Assembly (NCBI GenBank): GCA_963853835.1
Contig: OY970822.1
Coordinates: forward strand, 45,124,404-45,188,403
Direction of reading: 5' to 3'
DNA from: Calendula officinalis
Taxonomy: Eukaryota > Streptophyta > Magnoliopsida > Asterales > Asteraceae
Length of the DNA: 64,000 nt
The notes under the pieces were generated by a model, which ran no database searches, was not told the origin of the DNA, and saw only the letters and a list, made by a program, of their open reading frames with translations. Numbering within the stretch: position 1 is the stretch's first letter; each line of letters starts with the position of its first letter. Of this stretch, positions 1 through 10,866 are shown in pieces. The position numbers and the translations under genes are program-made.

Positions 1-1117
1 ACCCCCTAACTATCAAGTTGCATTATCGAATTTTGAATTCAAAAAATGACTTAAAACTATGAATGCGAAAATGAAATCCATGAGAGACAATCAAGTTTTC
101 AACTTAGTTGGTCTTTCTCAAAAAGTAAGACTGCTGACATGGATGAAAATATACACATGTATAAAGCTCTTGTAGTAGCAAAAGGTTGCACTCAATCCTA
201 TAGGATTGACAACGATGAAACCTTCTTGCCTGTTACTAAAGACGTTAGGATTCTTATAGCCAAAGTAGTGTACTATGACTATGAGATTTTGTAAATGATG
301 AAATAAAACCGTTTGTTTCACCTAAAACCCAAACTGAGCATGTGTATATATGAAAGCTAGTGGGAGCATTGTCATTTCTCAAATCATACATGTTGATGAC
401 ATGTCACTCATGTGAAACAATATACCAATGCTACAAGATGAAAATCCTGGTTTGGAAAATACGACACACATACTTGAAGTTAAGAATCTATTGGGATAGA
501 TCAAAGCGGTTAATTGGTTTAAGTCAAAGTGCTTACATTGACAAAATTCTAAAACGGTTTAGAATGGATGCTCCCAAACGAGGAAGTCCTCGTATGCCAT
601 ACAATGTAAACTTGAGTGAGACTCAAGGACCTTCCACACCTGATGTGGTGAAGCGAATGAATGTGATCCCCTATGAATCGGCTATTTCATTCATCATGTA
701 CGCTGTAAGGAGCACTAGACCTAATGTAACGTACTCATGGAACCTTACTAGAAAATACCAACAGAATCTACGAGAGAGTCACTGGATTGCTATTAAGAAC
801 AGATTTAAGTATTTTTGAAATACTGGATATATGTTCCTTGGTTATGGTGGAGATACCAAACTGAAACTAAGTATACTTGCTATACTTATGCTGGTTTTGA
901 AATAGGTCGTGGTGACGCTAGATCCTATTTACGAAGGTTCACTACGATCGAATGATTTATCGAGATATGTGAAATTCATATTCTTAAAGTTCAAACAGAT
1001 AACTAACTAGCTGACACTTTATCGAACTCAATGTCTTGTACCAAACATATTGAATATGAATGGAACATTGGACTTCGACAAGCTATTAGTTTCATGAAAA
1101 TCTGTTTAGTATTTGGA
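1..1117 (+). pseudogene. Decayed Ty1/copia pol: reverse transcriptase and RNase H
   Basis: This is the 3' part of a copia polyprotein, entering from beyond the left edge. Conceptual pieces match the copia RT order: a 'YKALVVAKG..Q' block near 157-230, the catalytic box as HVDD at 389-400, then 'RLIGLSQSAYIDKILKRF' near 502-561, the post-RT 'PYESAISFIMYAVRSTRPNV' region near 670-730, and an RNase H tail 'LADTLSNSMSCTKHIEYEW' near 1009-1065. The longest uninterrupted stretch is 360-818 (152 codons). Stops and frameshifts separate every block and the first aspartate block of RT is eroded, so it cannot make an active enzyme. Orientation agrees with the polypurine tract and LTR downstream. Assignment to Ty1/copia is firm; the lineage within copia is not resolved. 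Confidence 0.85.
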
Positions 1118-1940
1118 TAATGGAACATTGAGCAGTATATATGGAATAAATTGATATATTTGATATGATCGTTTTTATATGAATATCTACTGTGTTCTAT
1201 ATTTGCATGTTTATATCCATGAATATTTACTGCGTTTTATATTCTAAATTGTCCATTGTCATAATAATAATATGGGAATATTATTAAGAAAAATCTGAGG
1301 GCATTGATGACATTATCTTAGTATGACTAAGGATGATGAAATCAAACTCACATGTTGTTCATAATGATGCACAATTGGACTGACCCAACCTATGAGAAAT
1401 CACTTCCTGGATTTATGTCACAAGTGAATCTCACAAAGGCTTTGTCACTTATCCTCAGACTTGAGATGCAAGTTGGTTTGAGTATGTAGAGGGGCAAGCT
1501 TTGATGTGGTTAAACGCTGACCTGAATAAGGCTGATATAACAACCATTATCGGGTTTGTCATTAAGCATATGGCAAACACGTGCAGTCAATAAAGAATTT
1601 GTTCCTCCACATATGTGGATTAGATACTATTGGGCCCCTCGATGATTTGAATAGATGCTTGTACGGACGTACCCAAAGGTAATCAAGATCAATCTTGATT
1701 GGTTTGGTAATCTACTTCAATGTAAAGATCGTGAAACAGAATCGTTGAAATTTTATATTGACATTAAACCTTGTCTAAAATTCAACACGGTATCAGTAAC
1801 AAAAGGATAACTGATTGAAAAACTTTGAACCTGGACTTTTCTGAAACTCACTCATATACTTCTAGGGGCATTGGCGGGTTGCTAGACTCTAACATTTGCT
1901 TGTATAACTACTTGATGTTATGACGTGCGCAAGTGGGAGC
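1118..1940 (+). other. Non-coding stretch between RNase H and 3' LTR, ending in a polypurine tract
   Basis: No usable reading frame is seen. Copia elements normally have only a short gap between RNase H and the 3' LTR, so ~800 bp is long. The part near 1120-1300 ('gaatatctactgtgttc', repeated in altered form) looks like LTR- or UTR-type sequence of a different element, so the RT relic and the downstream LTR may not be one element. The last ten bases (AAGTGGGAGC, 1931-1940) form a good polypurine tract directly before the LTR. Confidence 0.5.
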
Positions 1941-2767
1941 TGTTGGAATATGCTTTACGTTCATGACATATAGTTATATGGCTAGACTCATGTGAGCCTA
2001 AAGGGTCACACACTTATACACCAAACATCATTTAGTATATATAATATAATTAGGGTAATTATATTATTTATATAAACTATGATTACTTGGCTAGTTATGT
2101 TTTAATTAATTGTTAAGTTAAAACGTATTAGTAAGTAATCATAAAGAATCAAAAGTACAAGGGGTTAAGTGTCATATCTCCTAACTTTTAATTGGGGAAT
2201 ATATACTTAGCTTAGGGAGCAAGATAGATTAACCCTAATCCTCCCTGGTTCCCCTTACGACCGAAACACAGAAAAAAGGTTACGCCCCTTGCTTTCGATG
2301 AATGACGGTCGTAGCCCCAAAAACAAAAGTGACTAGCTTTCCTTTTGTTTCTTTTGGTCATCCACGTTTCAAACAAAAAAAGGTCAAGAGAAACAAAACT
2401 TTGTTTTGTTCTTTCTTTGATGGTTAGTAGTTGCGACAGATTCAAAAAGACGCAATTTTGTTTTGGACGTGCAAAAGGATTTAATATCCTTTTGGATTTT
2501 GATATTCTTGTTCAAGGGACTAGCATCCTAATTGGTGTTCTAGACAAAGTGTTGTGTGGACTACCATTAGAGGAATTCTACATTGAATTCTTGAAGTTCT
2601 TCATCCTCACTCATTGGTGTAATCAAAGGCTTCAAGGGTATGATTTCTACATACTAATCTCTTTGTTATTAATGCTTAATTATCTTATCAATATGTAGAT
2701 CCTTGATTAGTGATTTATGTTATATTTTCGCTGCGTTTTCTTTGATTAAAACCGTAAATCACTAACA
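1941..2767 (+). repeat. Copia 3' LTR (827 bp)
   Basis: It starts TGTTGGAATATGC directly after the AAGTGGGAGC polypurine tract and ends ACTAACA, giving the usual TG...CA ends. A TATA-like stretch lies near 2065-2076. The 5' LTR is outside the window, so a target duplication cannot be checked; the five bases after the LTR are TCTTT. It abuts the env-like region of the minus-strand element E0, so this element most simply inserted into E0. Confidence 0.75.
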
Positions 2768-3815
2768 TCTTTGAGTGTGGGGTGTGACTTAGTGGGTCCC
2801 CTGGTGTCCTTTCTGGAAATTCTTTTCCTTTTATATGTTTTATAAATTTTCTGGCTTTTGGGTTGGTCTACCTTAGAGTGAAGAGTATGACTCTGAGGTT
2901 CTGTATCATGTACCTACGACACATTCAGGACATTTTGTGGAGGTGTATTTGAAGTGACTGGATTGGATTCTGATTGGGCTCTTTGTGGTGATGGAGTGGG
3001 TTAGGGTTCAATAGGATGATTTGAACCTTCTCCAGCGGGGGGTGATCATAGATCATATTTGGAAATAATGGAGTTACTTTTCCAGAAAATTTGAACTTTT
3101 TGTTCATATTAGAGAAAACCTTTTTATTTAATTCTGGAATTTCAAAAATATTTTTGGTTTTTATTAGATTTAGAATTTCACAGTCTAGAATGTGTGCAAG
3201 GAATCTTGGATACATTAAAAATTTATTTGGAGATAGATTTCCAAGCATTCCATCAAAAAATATTTTTGAAAAATTAAATACTTTATCTGTGCACAAACAA
3301 ACTACAACAGATGTTATTGATTTGTTGAACTCATTCTAGGTACTCTTTTTAGGAGAGATACAATGTTGAATAATGTGAATAAAAAATTTCCATTGGGGAG
3401 AAAGAAGACCTTTTTGAAAAGTTTGTATGTCTATTCTTCCTTCATACCCTATTTTTAAAATATTTTCAACAAGTTCCTCCTTTTCAAGTAGAGATTTACC
3501 TGATTCATCATTGAGTTGAAGATGATGTCTGATTGATTGTTCTGTGATTATTACAGAATTTCCATCTATATCTGATTTGATCTTTATGATATTCCCTTCT
3601 TGTATTCTCTCAGCCTTTTCCCAGAATTGTAAAAGATGTTGTTCACAGATTTTTGGATTTACTGTTAGAGCAACTCTTATTGAGAAGTTTTTAAGAAACA
3701 TAACAATAGGCCTAAAGCTTCTTGTTCCATCTGGATTTCTTAGATTTGCAAGCATGTTGTGGAACTCAGAGTATAGAAGATCGGTTTGAACAACAAGTGG
3801 TTTCTTCATTGCCAT
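2768..3815 (-). pseudogene. Env-like ORF downstream of pol in E0 (broken)
   Basis: This lies downstream of RNase H, in the same orientation, where Sirevirus-lineage elements carry an extra ORF often called envelope-like. The first open part (3815-3336, 159 codons from a clear Met) starts 'MAMKKPLVVQTDLLYSEF' and is followed across stop codons by a second part (3296-2925) with 'KVFNFSKIFFDGMLGNL' and 'FLMYPRFL'. The FSK...FDGML and MYPRFL blocks are ones I recall from Asteraceae copia elements. No signal peptide or convincing membrane segment is visible in what remains, so a role in membrane fusion is not supported here. The 3' end is cut by the LTR at 2767. Function of this ORF class is unknown. 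Confidence 0.65.
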
Positions 3816-4219
3816 TTTGATTTAGAGATAATCGAAATTTAGAGATTGATTTTGAGAATTTTGAGAGAAATTTGTTACTGGTTTTGGGTTTTGATCAAGA
3901 TTGCCGACTTAAGGGTTTATCGTAGGTTTAGCAGATCCAGGTTTGGATAATGCTTAATTAATCGAATTCATAATCTAACGGCTATTTTCATGGGGGTTAG
4001 TATGGTAAAATTGTGTATTTCACATGAAACGGTCGATCTGTAGTAACTAAGCATCAGTAGTAACCTTTGTTTTACACTTAACCTAATTCTCAGTAACTAC
4101 ACATCAGTAGTGACTAGTGAATACTTCCCACAATCAGTATTAATGAATAATCAGTAGTAAAACAAAAATGAAATTAAGAATAAATTTACATAAACTTTAC
4201 ATATAAAATTCTTATGAAA
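3816..4219 (-). other. E0 spacer between RNase H and env-like ORF
   Basis: AT-rich and non-coding on both strands. It contains several copies of a CAGTAGTA-type motif (near 4052, 4107 and 4153, one altered by a base) that also recur in E0's LTR and coding region. Confidence 0.5.
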
Positions 4220-5127
4220 TTAATTTATCAAAATCATTCCAATGCTGCTAACAAAAAATCCAAATCTTCTTACATCAAATGCTTTTGTAAAAATGTCAGC
4301 TAGTTGATTATTAGTATGAATTTTAATCACTTTAATTAATTTCTTTTCATTGCAATCTCTTATAAAGTGAAATCTGATTTCAATTTGTTTAGTTTTTGAA
4401 TGTTTTACTGGATTATTCACAATACTAATTGCACTTTGATTATCAATTAAAATAGGAGTTTTGAGAATAGATATACCGAAGTCCAAAAGTTGATTTTGAA
4501 TCCACGGCACTTGAGCACAACAAGCAGATGATGTTGAAACATTTGTTTGTTTCTTGCATTGTCATGACACCAGTCTGGATCCAAAGAATTGACATCCACC
4601 AGTAGTAGACTTTTTGTCTTGACATTCACCACCATAGTCACTATCAATGTAGGCTATAAGCTTAAATGGTGAGTCATGTGGATACCAAAGACCAAGTGAT
4701 GGTTTTCCTTTCAAGTATCTGAAGATTCTTTTGACTGCTTGCAAGTGAAGCTCCTTTGGTCTTGCTTGATACCTGGCACAAACACAAACACTATACATAA
4801 TATCAGATCTTGATGCAGTTAAATACATTAAAGAACCTATCATTGATCTATAAAGGTGTTCATCTACATCCCCCCCTCAACATCAGGATGTAGGTGTTTA
4901 TGTGTTTCCATGGGAGTGCACTTTTACAGTCTATCATTGCAAATTTCTCCAAGATGTCTTTGACTTATTTTGAATGATTAATCAAAATGCCATCTGATCT
5001 TTTATTGATTTGGAGTCCAAGGAAGAAGTTCATTGGACCCATAGAGCTCATCTTGAATTTGATCTGCATTAATTCTTCAAACTCTTTACACAATTGATCA
5101 TTTGTTGAACCAAAGATGATATCATCT
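4220..5127 (-). pseudogene. E0 RT C-terminus and RNase H (broken)
   Basis: Minus-strand continuation of E0 pol. At the insertion edge the sequence resumes at the last Asp of the RT YVDD box followed by 'DIIFGSTN', then 'FFLGLQI' and a run of stops. The open part 4843-4562 carries 'MIGSLMYLTASRSDIMYSVC' and the RNase H first Asp region 'AYIDSDYGG'. The open part 4510-4220 carries 'ILIDNQSAISIVNNP' and the terminal 'NNQLADIFTKAFD'. These are in the normal copia order, but the blocks are in different frames. The missing upstream half of RT lies at 38759-39309, on the other side of the insertion. Confidence 0.9.
5122..5127. repeat. Left target-site duplication of E1 (TCATCT)
   Basis: E0 sequence stops here and resumes with the same TCATCT at 38759-38764. 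The true duplication is probably 5 bp; the LTR tips share bases with it, so the exact edge is uncertain by about 3 bp. Confidence 0.7.
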
Positions 5128-6056
5128 GATGGAATTATGTGCACAGTTAGTCAAGCTATGATGCATCCATGCCTACGAAACACTTAAGGGTCACACCGGT
5201 GAGTGCATGTAATGCGAGCAAGATATGTAATGATACTACGAAGAGGAATGATTCATAATAGTCATTATGAATCATCTAAGTATTAAGTTAAGTTTAACTT
5301 ATTACTAGATTAGTTTAACTAACTAATTAATACAAGTATTTGTACATTTACTAGTTGAGTAAATATACAATGTGTTAATTAAAGATTATCCATGATATGA
5401 TTTAAAACTATTAAATCATATAGTAATTGGATAATATTATTGTCTAATTAATTATTAAAGGCATAAAACACAAGTATATATATTTCGTGTATATCTATAC
5501 CGAAATATATAACTGTATAATACTAAGGCATTTGATAATTAAGTGTGACAATAATAAACCAGTAAAACTATAAGGGATGGAAGTGTAAAAGGAAAGTTTA
5601 ATTAAAGATCTAATCTTAATTAAACTAAAGGGTTCTAAACGTAATTTATTTAAGTATAAATAAGAGGCTTAGGGTAACCCTTATTTGTTCGGCCGAATAG
5701 AGCCAAGAACACAAGTCTTGGGTTCTTCGTTCTTCGTGTTCTTCGAGTTTCGAAGAACAAGTTCATTGCTAAGGTCAACTAGAAGATCGCTCGATTTGGT
5801 CGAGCACACACACAAGCAATGTGTGTGTCCGAGTTCTTCGAATAAGGTTTCTTTCTTGTTAATCAAGTTTGATTTCCAAGTTCCTATAATCCTTTAGGGT
5901 TTAAGGGTTAAGTTCAATCTCAGTTCCGCTTCTAGGGATTGAACTAGCTAGTTGGTTTAACCGGTCAAGAACATCATCATGTTCTTACCAGTATGGTTCG
6001 AACCAAGTGACTAGGCGGTCGACCCAATGGGTTGATCAGTGTTATGAAACCCTTCA
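5128..6056 (+). repeat. E1 5' LTR (family A, internally deleted)
   Basis: It matches the 3' LTR at 37686 from GGAATTATGTGCACAG to GTTATGAAACC, but lacks about 150 bp in two blocks: one before the 'cggccgaat' stretch near 5690, and one near 5797 that removed the conserved palindrome. The upstream half carries TATA-like sequence before 'aagaggcttagggtaac' (about 5660). Confidence 0.85.
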
Positions 6057-6057
6057 G

Positions 6058-6068
6058 TGGTATCAGAG
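6058..6068 (+). other. E1 primer-binding site (initiator-Met tRNA)
   Basis: TGGTATCAGAG lies one base after the 5' LTR, complementary to the 3' end of plant initiator-Met tRNA. Confidence 0.85.
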
Positions 6069-7020
6069 TGATGGTTTAGCAATCTATTTAAGATTAAAAG
6101 TTTTTGTTTGGTTAATTTCCAAGTTTTTCTTTATTTTTGTTCCTTCTTCTTTTTGTTCCTTGTGTTTTTCGAAAAAGGGTAAGAACCTTAGACCAAGAAT
6201 ATTAAACTAGTTTAGTTTAATTGGTCATAAGGATTCAACCCTAGTAATTTTCGAAAACCATAAAGAACCTTAGGACCAAGAACATCAAACTAGTTTAGTT
6301 TAATTGGTCAAAAGGTTTCTTTCCCTAACCCTAGAAATTTCGAATTATTGAAGAACCCTAGAATCAAGAATGTCAAAAAATTTGGTCAAAAGGATTCTTT
6401 CCTTATTACTTGATCTTCAAAAATCTAGGATCAAGCATGTTAAACTAAGTTTAGTTTAATTGGTCAAAAGCATCGATTCCTTGCTTCCAAGATTTTTCGA
6501 AAATCATGAGGATACTTGGACACCAAGTTTGTTAAACTAGCTTAGTTTAAATGGTGGAAAAGTTTCTTAGGCTTAAGGAAATTTTCGAAACCCTAGAAGT
6601 AACCTATGACCAAGAAAATTAAACTAGTTTAGTTTAATTGGTTAATAGGATTAATCAAGAACATAATCTAGAACCTAGAAAATTAAACAAGTTTATGTTT
6701 AATGAGGTTTGATTATTGTTTTAATGAGTTTATTAAAATTAGTTCTTTAAATCTAGAAATCTAGACAAAGTTTTGTTTAGAAGATTTAAATGAATAAGTT
6801 TAAATAAAATTATTAAAGTTATAATATATCCTAGAATTTAAACAAAGTTTAGAATTGTTTGAATAGGATAAATTAGGATTAATGTTTAACTAAGATGTGT
6901 TATTGATCAAGAAAACTGAAACCTAGTTTTAATTGATCAAGAACAAGATAAGGGTTTAATTAATTAAATTTAATTAAGGATAAAAGAGAAGTGTTAATTT
7001 TAAAGTTTTAAAATTAACAA

Positions 7021-7023
<3 letters not shown>

Positions 7024-7092
<69 letters not shown>
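7024..7092. repeat. (TA)n microsatellite
   Basis: About 35 uninterrupted TA units inside the E1 leader; the matching place in E2 lacks it. Confidence 0.95.
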
Positions 7093-7102
<10 letters not shown>

Positions 7103-8293
7103 ATTTTCGGATTTATCAAATTATTTAAAAGTGATTTTAAAAGATAAAATAGTTTCTGCGTATTTTAATTAGTCTAAGTTAAAATACACATGTACAAATT
7201 AGGTGTAATATTCTTATTAAGAACGTTATAAGGTCTTAAAGAAATAAATTATAAATATGTATATATTAAATACAAGATAAAATGGAACATTAAACATATA
7301 TGTTATTTTGGTCATTTAGTTGTAATATTATGATAACTAGTAATTTGTATTAAGTTATAATTAAACTAGAAATGTACAAAGTTGTAAACGACTAGAAATT
7401 ATACGAAGCAAGGTTTATTATAATTAGATAATAATACGAAAGTTATAAATATTAGATTGTATAAAGTTATAAGTGATTATAACTAGTTATTTATACAAGT
7501 ATATTAAAAGTTACGTAAAGTACTAGATTAATGATCAATGGTTAAATAACATAGGAAATTTAAGAACCTATATTTGACTAAGTTCAAGTTGAATATAAGA
7601 ATGGTTCAAACAAACTAAGATTACTATATATAATTTTTATATAATAAGTTTATTAGTGTTCACCAAGTTCAAACTAGTGATTGTGTTCATGCTCAAATTC
7701 CATCATGGTTGTTGGAATTAGTGGGAGCTACACAAGAAAGTCACAAAATTTATAAATGTGTCCCTAGGACATATTTTGGAGAACCTAAAAAGTAAATGTT
7801 TAATTTTATTATTAAACATAGAAAAACTAGATATGTTGAATTAGAGTTATGACTTGTGTTCGTAAGTTATAAAGAATTAAAATCTCTATTTTAAAGTTTA
7901 ACATAGGGTTTAAAGATTTTCAAGTAAATAAAACAACTACGTTTTATTAAGATAAGGTTTTTCACAAAACTTAGCAATATCTTTTTGTACACCTCGTTTT
8001 TAAGGTATACAAATAAAATCGAACAAATTTGAAACTTAGACTTTTAAAGGTAATTTTAGAAAAAGGCGTCTTATGGAATTAAGTATACGAATCGAAAGTT
8101 TTTAAAATTAAGGATTAAAATTGGAATAAGGTTTAAGTTTAGTTTAAGACTTAAACAAACCCAAGAAAATCTTAGATTGAAGTACTATCCACCTAATGGA
8201 ACACCTCACTTGTTCAACGATATTCATATTGTAAGGAGAAAGAACCTTAGATATGGATTCAAATCATTGTGCGTGTTAAGGTGCATAAGGTTC

Positions 8294-8373
8294 TGTGATA
8301 ATCGGGAGTCCCGACGCAGAGCATCGCATTGTCTTAGATGGTCTGATCTACTTTGTGATAATCGGGAGTCCCG
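8294..8373 (+). promoter_or_regulatory. Paired palindromic boxes in the E1 leader
   Basis: The 20-mer TGTGATAATCGGGAGTCCCG occurs twice, starting 60 nt apart. Its CGGGAGTCCCG core is self-complementary around one base. The pair is kept in E2 (15576-15656, minus). A role in RNA dimerisation or packaging is inference only. Confidence 0.45.
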
Positions 8374-8518
8374 TCCCAAAAAGTACTTGAGTAGAATAAA
8401 CATACTACACTTTATTACAACTTAGAAATGTACGATTAAAATTATACAAGGTTGTAGTAAGTTATAAGTCTAAAGATTCTACGCCCCCTAGGAATCGTGT
8501 GAAGTCTTGATATGATCG

Positions 8519-8685
8519 GTAAGGATGTTACCTACCAGAAACAACATGTCTCCACGGGAAGTGCCCAAACCTTGCGGCGAGAATGTGATATATGGATCCT
8601 AGGCCTAAAATATTAATTATGGGTTTATAATATACTTTAGAGATGTTTATTGATGATTATTAATTAAACTGGGGTTGATTTGTAG
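8519..8685 (+). other. Candidate intron ending at the E1 gag start
   Basis: The donor-like G|GTAAGG and acceptor-like TTGATTTGTAG give a 167-nt segment whose last AG touches the gag ATG. The same two sites, with exactly the same spacing, occur in E2. No transcript data are available. Confidence 0.4.
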
Positions 8686-9352
8686 ATGGCATCACCAACC
8701 ATAACGACACGTACCAACAATCTCTCACTACGCTTGTTTCTAGAAAAGGACGAATTGACTAGGTCAATGTTTCTCAATTGGAAGCGTGATCTTCGGATTA
8801 TGCTTAGGCATGAGAGAAAAGGAAATGTCCTAGAAAGAACAATACTAAATGCTCCTCCCGTGAATGCTAGAAATGAACCAGGACAAGCATATTACGCTTG
8901 TACAGTGTTCAAATCTTGTAAGGTGGTTAGGGGATGATTGGTGAGTGCTCACGTCATGAAAATGAAAGAGCACATGGATCATCTTGAATGACTTAGGACA
9001 CCCAGTATCGTTGCAGTTAGGAACAGTAATGATACTAAACTCGTTGTCAGATGACTATAAGCCTTATATAGTCAACATGGAGCAATCCATTGATGAGCTA
9101 CATTCCATGCTCATGACTATTTTGTTGATTTTGAGGACCAAGTTTAGGAATGATCTCGTAGTAACCGATGATGGTAGTGAAAAGAGAAAGAGGCGCAGCG
9201 GAAAGGGAAAGGGTAAAACTGATCCCAGCCAATATGTGCCTAAAGGTAATGGAGTCAAACAAAAAGTCAAGAAGGTGAAGCCAAACAAGGACCAAGAAAT
9301 GGTGTCTTGGTTGTGGCGAGGGTCAAAGGGTAGGAGGCAACTCCTAAGTTGA
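8686..9352 (+). pseudogene. E1 gag (broken, short form)
   Basis: It starts ATG directly after the conserved AG and is open for 83 codons ('FLNWKRDLRIML' near residue 28, then 'EPGQAYYAC'), ends at a TGA at 8935, and resumes in another frame at 8984-9352 with 'LGHPVSLQLGTVMILNSLSDDY' type sequence and a basic K/R/G-rich tail. These match the gag of E2 block for block. The zinc knuckle is not recognisable: the frame ends before it. Like E2 it lacks the central part of the usual copia Gag between the 'NWKRDLRI' block and the 'KMAEG' block. Non-functional. Confidence 0.8.
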
Positions 9353-9653
9353 CTTGACCAACTTCTAGATACTCCTTTCCTACTTGTAAAGTTTATTACG
9401 AGTAACTAAACTTTAGCAAACGTTTATTGCATGAGATGATGGAAAGTGAGATGGACTAACATGAGATAATGATCCCACGAGCACCACCTTTTGTAATTCA
9501 GTATTTTTCATTTGGATTCAGTAAAACAATTTTTGGTTTTAGTTGTTTTTTGAACAAAATTACAATTTTCTATTTTATGATAAATTTCGTTTTTAAGTTT
9601 ATCATTATTGAATCCATGGTTGAATTATATTGTGTGTGTGTGTGTGTTGATTA
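9353..9653 (+). other. E1 spacer after gag, with block X
   Basis: Non-coding and AT-rich. Block X (9556-9653, from AAAATTACAATTTTC to a (TG)n run and GATTA) recurs at 10772-10866; a related sequence lies in E2 around 14275 on the other strand, so X is ordinary family-A interior. Confidence 0.7.
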
Positions 9654-10771
9654 TGAAGGATTTATGTGCACAGTTAGTCAACCTATGATGATACATCCAT
9701 GCCTACGAAACACTTAAGGGTCACACCGGTGAGTGCATGTAATACGAGCAAGTTATGCAACGATACTACGAAGAGGAATGATACATAATAGTCATTATGA
9801 ATCAGTTAAGTATTAAGTTAAGTTTAACTTATTACTAGATTAGTTTAACTAACTAATTAATACAAGTAGTTGTACATTTACTAGTTGAGTAAATATACAA
9901 TGTGTTAATTAGAGGTTATCCATAATATGATTTAAAGCCATTAAATCATATAGTAATTAGATAATATTATTGTGTGAATTATATAAAGGTTATTATATAA
10001 TTAACTATTAAAAGTATAACTACAAGTATATATTATTCGTGTATATGGGTACCGAATTATTAGTGTATTAATACTAGACATTTGATAGTTAAGTGCAACA
10101 ATGATAAACTAGTTAAACTATAAGGGATGGAAGTGTTAAAAGGAAGTCTAATTAAAAATCTAATATTAATTAAACTTAAAGGGTTCTAAGCGTAACTTAT
10201 TTATATATAAATAAGAGGCTTAGGGTAACCCTAAAACCCCTAGATCACTTACACGAAATCACCCATTTCCCTCCATTCGGCCGAACACCAACAAGGGAAG
10301 AACACAAGTCTTGTGTTCTTCGTGTTCTTCGTTCGTTCTTCGTGTTCTTCAAGTCTTGAAGATCCAAGATCGTTGCAAGTGATCAACTAGAAGATCGCTC
10401 GTTGTGTTCATCATCAGTGGATCTATCTTAAGCACTAACTAAGGTATGTTTCATGGAACACTCTTCCTCTTCTCCCTCTTGTTCGAAGTCGAACCAAGAA
10501 CCCTAGGGTTCTTGGTAGTAGTAGACGAACACACACAAGTACGTGTGTGTGTTCGAGTTCTTCGTACAAGGTTTCTTTCTTATTATCTAATCTAGATTTC
10601 CAACATCTCAATCCTTTAGGGTTTAAGGATTAGGTTTAATCCCACTTCCACTTTTGGGGATTAAATCAGCTAGCTGGTTTTAACCGGTCAAGAACAAGTT
10701 CATGTTCTTGGTCAGTATGGTCGAACCAAGTCAACTAGGAGGTCGTTCCTATGGGTCGATCATGTACAATG
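9654..10771 (+). repeat. Extra family-A LTR inside E1 (3' end truncated)
   Basis: It runs in + orientation from TGAAGGATTTATGTGCACAG and keeps the full body, including the 24-bp palindrome at 10493-10516, but the last ~15 bases (GAAACCCTACA in relatives) are replaced by block X. No polypurine tract or primer site adjoins it. It is bordered by two copies of X rather than by a 5-bp target duplication, so a recombination or repair event is more likely than a simple solo LTR. Confidence 0.75.
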
Positions 10772-10866
10772 AAAATTACAATTTTCTATTTTATGATAAA
10801 TTTCGTTTTTAAGTTCATCATTGAATCCATGGTTGAATTATATTGTGTGTGCGTGTGTGTTGATTA
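10772..10866 (+). repeat. Second copy of block X
   Basis: Nearly the same as 9556-9653 (a few substitutions and short indels), ending in GATTA, which is the left target duplication of E2. Confidence 0.85.

Larger units (their letters stand above)
6069..8685 (+). other. E1 leader (2.6 kb, non-coding)
   Basis: Very AT-rich. It has many degenerate repeats of 'aaactagtttagtttaattgg' type between about 6200 and 6700 and a long (TA)n run at 7024-7092. Towards gag it matches E2's leader closely, including the paired CGGGAGTCCCG boxes at 8294-8313 and 8354-8373 and a possible 167-nt intron at 8519-8685 whose AG directly precedes the gag ATG. A small frame (8177-8425) is shared with E2 but does not show protein-like conservation. 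Confidence 0.65.

Noticed and set aside
8177..8425. Small frame in the leader shared by E1 and E2 (15591-15830 in E2)
   Set aside because: Differences include several amino-acid changes and few silent ones, and the ends differ. The likeness is at DNA level and includes the palindromic boxes.
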